Assembly: GCA_026390935.1 (NCBI GenBank)
Contig: JAPLEZ010000074.1
Coordinates: forward strand, 1 to 34,001
Source of the DNA: Bacteroidota bacterium
GTDB taxonomy: Bacteria > Bacteroidota > Bacteroidia > Flavobacteriales_C > GCA-002722245
Length of the DNA stretch: 34,001 bases
Direction: 5' to 3'
This document shows positions 27,834 to 34,001 of the stretch, one piece after another (position 1 is the first letter of the stretch; each line of letters starts with the position of its first letter). The notes below the pieces were generated by a model, which was not told the origin of the DNA, ran no database searches, and saw only the letters and a program-made list of their open reading frames with translations. The position numbers were made by a program, and so were the translations under genes.

Positions 27834-28597
27834 TTAATTTTTTCCCATCACCGTTAAGTATCCGGTTTGTTGGTGATTTTCGTGTTTAATTTGATCGCGA
27901 TAATTTACTATCCAATAGTAAGTTCCGTCTGGTGATGAGCTGCTGCCTTTGTCACCATCCCATTGCGGTAAGGTGTTTTCAGAAGCAAATAGAAGAACAC
28001 CCCAACGGTTGAAGATTTCAAAGGATATGAATTCAATATGGTCAACAACGCCTTTATAATTGTCGTCGGTGATTTTTATAAAGTTGTCAAAGCAAGGCAT
28101 AAACACATCGTTGATTCCATCGTTGTTCGGTGTGATCACATCAGGGAAACATATTTCGTTTGGTACGCAGTACTCTTCAAAAACAACTTCGTCTTGCGCT
28201 TTACATCCGTATTTAGTGCTTACGTTAAGTGTTAATATACCTGCGTGTTTTACAGTGATAGCAGTGTCGGTAGCGCCTGTTGACCATAAAATAGAAGCGA
28301 ATGTATCAGGCAATGTTGTTGACCATTGATGTCCTGTGCTGAAGCAAATGGTTGAATCGGGACCTAAGTTTAACAAGTAAATTGGATCGATGCTTAAGCT
28401 TGCAGAAGCAGAATATTCAGCCGGACAAACACCTGATTTTACCAAAGCACGGTACGTGGTGCTTTCGCTTAAGTTGGTATAATTTTGAGTGCTTAAATTA
28501 TTGGCAATGGTGTTTTTGATGTTGTTGCTTGAACTTTCCCAGTTTAAAATTGTTCCAAGAGAATTACTTAAGGTTAATGTTCCGTTGTTGGCTTCCT
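27834..28597 (-). pseudogene. Detached C-terminal part of the giant type B gene (repeat, Ig-like domain, sorting domain)
   Basis: In the frame of the 3' fragment, sequence homologous to the 88-residue repeat begins at ANNGTLTLSN (about 28592) and runs through NWESSSNN, NLSESTTYRA and VKSGVCPAEY. It then enters an Ig-like domain (LGPDSTICF) and a complete CHU_C/type B sorting domain (FPDVITPNNDGINDVF, IFNRWG, DGTYYWIVNY). Upstream this frame hits a stop at 28653-28655 inside unrelated sequence. The fragment keeps the same frame as the gene at 28713-32465. Together they would make one protein of about 1540 residues lacking about 42 codons. The TTG at 28445 is not a plausible start. If real, the gene is broken and this part is not translated as such. 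Confidence 0.85.
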
Positions 28598-28720
28598 TCC
28601 ACCTAAAGCAAGATTTTCTGCAACCGTAAGTTCCGGAATAACAGATTTGCCTTCAGATACATGTGATATTCCGTGGCGAACTAAATTTTCTGGTTTCTTT
28701 CCAAGAATATTTTCACCGGC
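28592..28720 (-). other. Embedded fragment of an ABC-transporter ATPase (LivF-like)
   Basis: Read in the minus frame starting at 28720, 43 codons give a sequence typical of the region between Walker A and the signature motif of branched-chain amino-acid ABC ATPases. It includes NLVRHGISHVSEGKSVIP and LTVAENLALGG, equivalent to the family's IVPEGR..F..(M/L)TVEENL.(M/L)G. No Walker A, signature or Walker B lies nearby, so it is only a slice of a gene. The flanks are repeat units of a giant type B gene in a different frame. It causes the stop codons that split that gene. Confidence 0.7.
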
Positions 28721-31700
28721 TGCTTAAATTGTTAAAGTTTTGTTGAGCAGAAGTATTGTTAATGATGTCAGATGTATTAAAATTATTGGTGGAACTCATC
28801 CACTGAACAATAGATCCATTGTATCCCGATAAAAATAGTGAACCTGCATTATTGCTAGAACAAACGGTAGTATCAGAATTCACTTTACCACCCACCGATA
28901 GAGGATCAACTGCAATGCTTGCAATAGGTGATGTAGTAGCAGGACAAGCACCCGATCTAATAATAGCACGATACTTTGTTGAAGCGCTCAAGTTAGAAAA
29001 ATTGATTGTTGGAGTAGTTGTAGCATTAGGTATTGCATTTTTAAAATCATCGGTAGAAGATTCCCAACCTTGAATCGTTCCGGTGTATCCAGTTAAAGTA
29101 ATGCTGCCTGAATTACCATCAATACAAACAGTAGTGTCGGCAGTGGGGTTCCCACCTTTTGATAGTGGATTAACCGCAACAGCAGCATCAAGAGATTTTG
29201 CAGGAGCACATGTACCCGATTGTACATTTACTCTAAATTTTGTGCTTTCTGCAATATTGTGAAAGGTATATGAATAAGCGTTGGCTGTGCCTGGAATAGC
29301 ATGAAAATCATTGGAATTTTTTTTTGCCTTTTCCCAGCCTTTAATAGCGCCTACATATCCCGATAAAACAATGGTGCCCGAATTACTGCCTTCGCAAACG
29401 GCATTGGCTCCATTCAAAGTGCCCGCATTGCTGAGAGGTGATATTGCTATTGTTTCTAAAGGAGTATAGGCTGCTGGACAAACCCCTGATTTCACAATTG
29501 CGCGGTATTTAGTGTTTTTAGAAATGTTGCTATAAGCTTGAGTATTGGTAGTGTTGGAGATTTTTGTAGTATCATTAACGAAGTCGTCAGTTGATTTTTC
29601 CCAACCTACGATGGTACCAGTTTGTCCCGATAATTTAATGCTTCCTGAATTTGCTCCGATACATACAGTAGCGCCTCCGCTCAATGATCCTGCTACTGAT
29701 GGAGCATCAACAGTGATGGTTGCTGCAGCTGATTTGACTGAAGGACAAACACCTGATTTTACTGTAGCTAAATAACTTGTAGTGCTTGTTAAATTTGAGT
29801 ACAACTGTGTGGCACTTGTATTGGAAATGTTTGTCGTGTTGTTGTTTACAGATTTTTCCCAGCTCATGATGGTACCTGTGTGTCCCGCCAGTTTTAAGCT
29901 GCCATCATTTGATCCCGAACACACTGTTGTATCTGAAGTTACCGTTCCTCCCACAGATTTTGAATCCACTGAAATTGTTGCAACCGACGATTGCGTTTCA
30001 ATGCAATTGTTGGCTTTCACAATAGCGCGATATTTAGTGTTTTGAGTTAAATTACTATAAGTGTATGAAGCGCTATTGCTAATAATATCGGCGTCGTTAA
30101 TGAAATTATTTGTGGAACTTTCCCATCGGAGGATATTACCTAAATAGTTGCTTAAATGTAAAGTACCTGAATTAACTCCTGTACATACGGTAGAGTCAGT
30201 GCTTACAATAGAAGCAGGGACATCAAATATGTTGGCTGTAAGCGTGTCTTGGCATCCTGAAAAATCGGTGCTATCGGCCATTAAAATATATTTGTAATTA
30301 CCCGCAAGCGTAAGTCCTTTTGAAAGGCCAGTGCTATCATCAATAGTAACCGATTTTGGTGAACTCAACAGTGTCCATATTTGCATTCCTGTTGCATTTT
30401 TTAAATCAATGGAATCCATTAAAATACATTGTGTAACATCTGCTCCTGCATCGGGTTTTGTTTTGTATTTATTTGGGATGGCTTGATTTCCTGTTACCAA
30501 TAGGCCTTCTACAGCAGCTTTTACTGTGCCAGCTGTACCATTGACCATTAATATTTCAATGCTGTTGGAACCTGCGTGCCATTTTCCGTTAAATGTTAGT
30601 TTAGCTTGCTTACCAGCTATGAAGGTTGTTGTGCTGCTTGGTAAATAAGGTGCCGAAATTTCCTCGCCATTCACATAAAGGGCAATAATTTGATTGTCGC
30701 CATAAGCATCCAAATTAATTTGAATTTGGTTGCTTCCATAGTTGGCCAGTTGATTGCAATTACATGGCAATTCAAAGGTGTTGCGATAGTAACGGTAAAT
30801 GTATTTCTCTTGCTCAGAAAAGCACAAGGCTGGAGTTCCAGTGATCCAGTGCGCCTGATCAAATGGAGCGGGCAATAACTGAGGGTCAACCCAAGCGCCG
30901 GCACATTTGTTTTGAATTTTTGCTGGAGAATACTTTACCGACGCTGCGTTTGGTGAAGGAAGATCACTTGGCGCTTGAACTACAGCACCTTTGTACAAAG
31001 GGTCGCTCACCGTCCATCGCAAATCAAAGCCAGCATTGGATTTATATCCTGTAGAAAACGCTGAATCTGCAGGAAAAACGGTGGTTGAGCTTTGTGCCTG
31101 TGAACAAAAACATGAACTATTTTTTAAGGCAATAGTTGTGTCGTAAAAACAACCTTCTACTGAATAGAATCGCACAGTGTAATTTTGACTTACAGCAGGG
31201 TTGTTTAATTTTCCCGTGGTGGTATCGTTGCCAATTGAAGTGGCGTTTGCATAAGTTTGTGATCCAGTATAGCTGTTGCCTGCACTGTAATCGTAACGAA
31301 AAGCATGAGTGTCGGGAAATGTTAAAGGTGATAAATAGAGTGCAGCGTCGTTATTCGTTTTGTCGCCAAGACAAGTGGAAAGCACAGGGCTCACGAATGC
31401 ACGAGGAGAAATTGTTTTTATTTCAATGATGTTTGATGTGTCGACAGGACATGTCCCCGATTTTACAATTACTCTATATTTGGTACTTGAATTTAAATTG
31501 GAATAGGGCTGGGTTGCAGTAGTATTTGCAATTGGCGTTGCGCTTGCAAAATTGTTGGTTGAACTTTCCCATCCGATAATGCTTCCAGTATAGCCTGCAA
31601 GAGTTAAATTGTCGGATCCTACTCCATAACAAATAGGATTTCCGCCAGTGAGTGTTCCTGGGTTGGTAGGTGGAATTAAAGTGATAGTTTGTTGTTGTGT

Positions 31701-32465
31701 GCAAATACCTCCTAAACGCACGTACACTGTGTAAGTTCCGGGTGCTAATCCGCTGAAAGAAGAATCGTTTTTGTAAGTGACATTATCCAAACTAAACTCA
31801 CGTGTTACTGTTGCCGGTGCTGAGGTGTGCACATTAATTGTTCCATTACATGTAGGTGAAGCACTCGCCGACATTGAGATATTTACACTTTGTATGTCGA
31901 TGGCATCTAAAAAATTCCCAACTGATTTACTTCCTCCTGCAGCAGAAACTGAAAGGAATTGTAAACGAGTAGTGGTTTGTCCAGCAGGCACCAAGTAATT
32001 TCCTGTATAAAATACCCATGCATTTTTGCCAGTGCCATATTTGCCTTGTGAAACGTAAGGGCCACCTGGAGGGCCAATTAATAATTCCATGGAATCAACT
32101 CCGTTTCTACCTCTGTGTGCAAAACCATATTTTAAAGTAGTGCCTGGAATGGTTGAGGCATCTTGAAATAAGGCAGCTACTAAATTGGCATTTAACTCGG
32201 CAAATTGATTTCCGGAGTAGGCGGGTACTCCTTGATAACCCGATTTCCAGTACTCAACTTTATTATCGGCTGCAGTGGTTTTCCATCCACCAGATTGTGT
32301 GGCATTAAATACTTTATATGTATTACTTCCAAAGGTGGCGGTAATGTCGGGTAATTCAAAATCGGGATTGTTTAATTTAAAATCGCAAGCAGTATCTTGC
32401 GCCCAAGAGATTTGCATGCTAACAAATAGCGACAGAACTATTATGTATGTGTTTTTGTTTAGCAT
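28713..32465 (-). CDS. N-terminal part of a giant repeat protein (interrupted; lacks its sorting domain)
   Basis: 1250 residues to a premature TGA. A signal peptide (1-22, ending SWAQ) and the same N-terminal beta-sandwich (24-200) and middle module (about 480-620) as the gene at 23483-27469 are followed by six or more 88-residue repeats (TVCSGSNDGSLKLAG, NLTSTTSYLATVKSGVC). These are the same family as in the plus-strand gene at the left edge. One extra 88-residue repeat (about 265-350) sits between the N-terminal and middle modules and is absent from the paralogue. The frame ends NNFNTSD..NNLSSR-stop where a repeat should continue with TKYRA. The continuation, including the type B domain, is found at 27834-28597 in the same frame. 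As written, the product could not use the T9SS. Confidence 0.85.
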   Translation of the reverse strand: MLNKNTYIIVLSLFVSMQISWAQDTACDFKLNNPDFELPDITATFGSNTYKVFNATQSGGWKTTAADNKVEYWKSGYQGVPAYSGNQFAELNANLVAALFQDASTIPGTTLKYGFAHRGRNGVDSMELLIGPPGGPYVSQGKYGTGKNAWVFYTGNYLVPAGQTTTRLQFLSVSAAGGSKSVGNFLDAIDIQSVNISMSASASPTCNGTINVHTSAPATVTREFSLDNVTYKNDSSFSGLAPGTYTVYVRLGGICTQQQTITLIPPTNPGTLTGGNPICYGVGSDNLTLAGYTGSIIGWESSTNNFASATPIANTTATQPYSNLNSSTKYRVIVKSGTCPVDTSNIIEIKTISPRAFVSPVLSTCLGDKTNNDAALYLSPLTFPDTHAFRYDYSAGNSYTGSQTYANATSIGNDTTTGKLNNPAVSQNYTVRFYSVEGCFYDTTIALKNSSCFCSQAQSSTTVFPADSAFSTGYKSNAGFDLRWTVSDPLYKGAVVQAPSDLPSPNAASVKYSPAKIQNKCAGAWVDPQLLPAPFDQAHWITGTPALCFSEQEKYIYRYYRNTFELPCNCNQLANYGSNQIQINLDAYGDNQIIALYVNGEEISAPYLPSSTTTFIAGKQAKLTFNGKWHAGSNSIEILMVNGTAGTVKAAVEGLLVTGNQAIPNKYKTKPDAGADVTQCILMDSIDLKNATGMQIWTLLSSPKSVTIDDSTGLSKGLTLAGNYKYILMADSTDFSGCQDTLTANIFDVPASIVSTDSTVCTGVNSGTLHLSNYLGNILRWESSTNNFINDADIISNSASYTYSNLTQNTKYRAIVKANNCIETQSSVATISVDSKSVGGTVTSDTTVCSGSNDGSLKLAGHTGTIMSWEKSVNNNTTNISNTSATQLYSNLTSTTSYLATVKSGVCPSVKSAAATITVDAPSVAGSLSGGATVCIGANSGSIKLSGQTGTIVGWEKSTDDFVNDTTKISNTTNTQAYSNISKNTKYRAIVKSGVCPAAYTPLETIAISPLSNAGTLNGANAVCEGSNSGTIVLSGYVGAIKGWEKAKKNSNDFHAIPGTANAYSYTFHNIAESTKFRVNVQSGTCAPAKSLDAAVAVNPLSKGGNPTADTTVCIDGNSGSITLTGYTGTIQGWESSTDDFKNAIPNATTTPTINFSNLSASTKYRAIIRSGACPATTSPIASIAVDPLSVGGKVNSDTTVCSSNNAGSLFLSGYNGSIVQWMSSTNNFNTSDIINNTSAQQNFNNLSSR

Positions 32466-32528
32466 TTCTTTTATTAAAGTGTTCGTCCCGATTTATACTA
32501 TATGTACGTGCAATCAATTATAGAGTTC

Positions 32529-32569
32529 CCTTCTGAAATTTTTATTACTTGTGATTTTCGTTCAAAAAA
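32529..32569 (-). promoter_or_regulatory. Conserved 41-bp element upstream of giant type B gene (copy 2)
   Basis: Partner of 27530-27570: 36 of 41 bases are identical with no gaps, 63 bp before the ATG. The downstream leaders also share patches (GTATA..ACGTG), so the promoter region appears duplicated with the gene. Confidence 0.55.
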
Positions 32570-32743
32570 TTTTGAATTTAAATCATTGCAGACCTAACAA
32601 TTTTTGCATTTAGTTTTTGTATTCTTTTGGATTTGTACTATTCGCGTGCTTTATCTTTTGTAGCAAATTACGAATGGTTGAAAGGGAGATGCGTGAATTT
32701 TCGGTCACATTATTTTGATTTTAATTCAAACTATGCAATTTAC

Positions 32744-33631
32744 TTATTGCACGATAAGCTTGTGATAGGATGTGTTTCCCTTGCTATAGAGGTGTATCAG
32801 GTAGCTGCCGGTCTCAAGATCTTGAGTGGAAAAATTTAGAGTGTTCTCTCCTGAAACTACTGTTTCGGTAAAAAGAGTTTTTATCAATTTGCCATTGATA
32901 TCCATAATGTTGGCAGATATTTTTTCGTTGCTGAAACCATTGAATTTTATTTTGAAATATGACGTGCTTGGATTTGGAAATATCTCAATAGAAGTATTTT
33001 CTTTTTCAATAGAACTCAACGCAGATGCTACTTCAGGAGTGAGTTGTAAGGAGGTGCTGTAGGTGTGGTCGCCAACATCGTTTACTCCGTTTTTATTGGC
33101 AGCAATGCCAGTTGCATACATGTTCACAGTGCCTGAATTTGGAGCAATCCATTCGAAAAAAAATGTTTTTGAATCGGTGGACGCTCCCCCATTATAAATG
33201 TGTGCAACATTTACTCTTCCCTGATTTTTATTTGCCGTAATTTGAGTGGCTGCTGCATCCATCATTTTTAATTGACCGATGCTGTTATTGATTAATGGAT
33301 TGGTGTTTCCCGTATTATCAAGTGCTTCAAAATTAAATCCAAAAAGGGATCTTCCAATTTCTGTTACTTTAACCGACATGTGATATGTTTTGCCTGGCAC
33401 ATACTGATTGTTGGTCATTAAGGGGTGCGATTCAATTACTATTGATCCCGGACCTGCATTGTTTTGTAAGCCTGTTGCGCCAGCGCCAGCACCGTGGCAT
33501 TTTACGCAGGTAAATTCACCCGGACTGCCTGTGTATCCCAATATTCCCTCAGGCCATAAAGTCCCCGAAGTGAACACCACTACAGATGGAACTAGTAGTA
33601 GGAGAACAATTATCGCTTTTTTGTTTTTCAT
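32744..33631 (-). CDS. Secreted Reeler/choice-of-anchor-like protein with CxxCH motif, T9SS type A
   Basis: 295 residues with a signal peptide (about 1-22). Just after the signal is GYTGSPGEFTCVKCHG (Cys42, Cys45, His46), a c-type haem attachment motif. Residues ~60-200 form a beta-sandwich (VPGKTYHMSVKV, FGFNFEALD, KTFFFEWIAPNSGTVNMYA), the pattern of the Reeler / choice-of-anchor V family. A type A sorting domain follows (EIFPNPSTSYFKI, LETGSYLIHLYS). By family knowledge this architecture is frequent in Bacteroidota and is thought to be surface-exposed. Whether haem is attached is not shown here. It stands alone 278 bp upstream of the broken giant gene, with type B cargo on both sides. Confidence 0.85.
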   Translation of the reverse strand: MKNKKAIIVLLLLVPSVVVFTSGTLWPEGILGYTGSPGEFTCVKCHGAGAGATGLQNNAGPGSIVIESHPLMTNNQYVPGKTYHMSVKVTEIGRSLFGFNFEALDNTGNTNPLINNSIGQLKMMDAAATQITANKNQGRVNVAHIYNGGASTDSKTFFFEWIAPNSGTVNMYATGIAANKNGVNDVGDHTYSTSLQLTPEVASALSSIEKENTSIEIFPNPSTSYFKIKFNGFSNEKISANIMDINGKLIKTLFTETVVSGENTLNFSTQDLETGSYLIHLYSKGNTSYHKLIVQ

Positions 33632-33715
33632 TTTTTTTAGCGCGGGTAAATAACAAATAGAATATACGGCAATTTATCATTGGATGCAAAAGCACTGGTA
33701 ATTCTATTTACGCAT

Positions 33716-34000
33716 TTACCTAATCACCGTCACAGTTCCTCTATGATATTCATTGAAGTCTTTGTCGCAAATATTTTTCACTCTAATGGCTACGATGTAC
33801 ACATCTTGTTGAACAAAGCGTCCGTTTCGGGTTCCGTCCCAACCGCCATTGATGTCGTTCCAGGTGTATATTTTTTCACCCCATCTGTCGAAAATCATTC
33901 CTTCAAACACTTCCACTCCAGAACCAGCAGCGGTGAATATTTCATTGACACCATCACCATTAGGAGTGAAGGCATTCGGGATGAATAAACTTGGACGGAA
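33716..34000 (-). CDS. C-terminal end of a T9SS type B protein (continues beyond window)
   Basis: The minus frame is open from the right edge: LFIPNAFTPNGDGVNEIF, VFEGMIFDRWGEKIYTW, GGWDGTRNGRFVQQDVYIVA and HRGTVTVIR-stop. This is a nearly complete CHU_C/gliding-motility-associated domain, so the gene encodes another T9SS type B cargo whose body lies outside the window. The apparent ATG at 33916 is internal to the domain. Confidence 0.9.
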   Translation of the reverse strand, partial: FRPSLFIPNAFTPNGDGVNEIFTAAGSGVEVFEGMIFDRWGEKIYTWNDINGGWDGTRNGRFVQQDVYIVAIRVKNICDKDFNEYHRGTVTVIR

Positions 34001-34001
34001 A

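Overview
The window comes from a low-GC member of the Bacteroidota that has a type IX secretion system (T9SS). Nearly every protein has an N-terminal signal peptide. Most end in a type A (Por-like, 'PNP...') or type B (CHU_C / gliding-motility-associated, 'P-N-x-x-T-P-N-x-D-G') C-terminal sorting domain. There is a hybrid two-component sensor/AraC regulator of the kind that controls polysaccharide use in this phylum. Starts lack Shine-Dalgarno sequences. No rRNA, tRNA, transposase or CRISPR was seen. The genus cannot be named from the sequence.

Layout. 1-5200 (+): the 3' part of a giant T9SS type B adhesin-like protein made of 88-residue repeats, then a small outer-membrane beta-barrel protein. 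5200-5843: a non-coding patch of palindromic and MITE-like repeats with a fragment of a sorting-domain tail. 5844-9275 (-): an autotransporter-type (PATR) beta-helix protein with a type A sorting domain. 9276-9671: a second repeat patch with a 34-bp AC microsatellite, paired hairpins and another sorting-domain tail remnant. 9672-23380: a carbohydrate-active block with a SASA esterase + GH99-like + CBM6 enzyme (-), a hybrid two-component regulator (-), a small beta-helix-like type A protein (-), a CE2-type SGNH esterase (+), a lone REC-AraC regulator (-) and a GH43 enzyme sharing its C-terminal binding modules with the first enzyme (-). 23483-32465 (-): two paralogous giant type B proteins with the same N-terminal modules but different tandem repeats. 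The upstream one is broken. 32744-33631 (-): a Reeler-like protein with one CxxCH motif. The window ends inside another type B protein (-).

How it fits together. The enzymes (acetyl-esterases, GH43, GH99-like, CBM6) and the two AraC-output regulators suggest secreted degradation of an acetylated, arabinoxylan-like plant polysaccharide. This is inference: no SusC/SusD pair is present. The giant repeat proteins are probably surface adhesins exported by the same T9SS.

Most striking observation. Between 28593 and 28720 the upstream giant gene is interrupted by about 126 bp that, in another frame on the minus strand, encode part of an ABC-transporter ATPase of the LivF type. The insert replaces almost exactly the length of repeat sequence that is missing (42 codons against 43 expected) and leaves the two halves in the same frame. 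It is either a very unusual substitution or an assembly/gap-filling error. Also notable are a 528-bp higher-order pattern in the 264-bp array at the left edge, covarying inverted hairpin pairs, and a 41-bp element conserved about 60 bp upstream of both paralogous giant genes.
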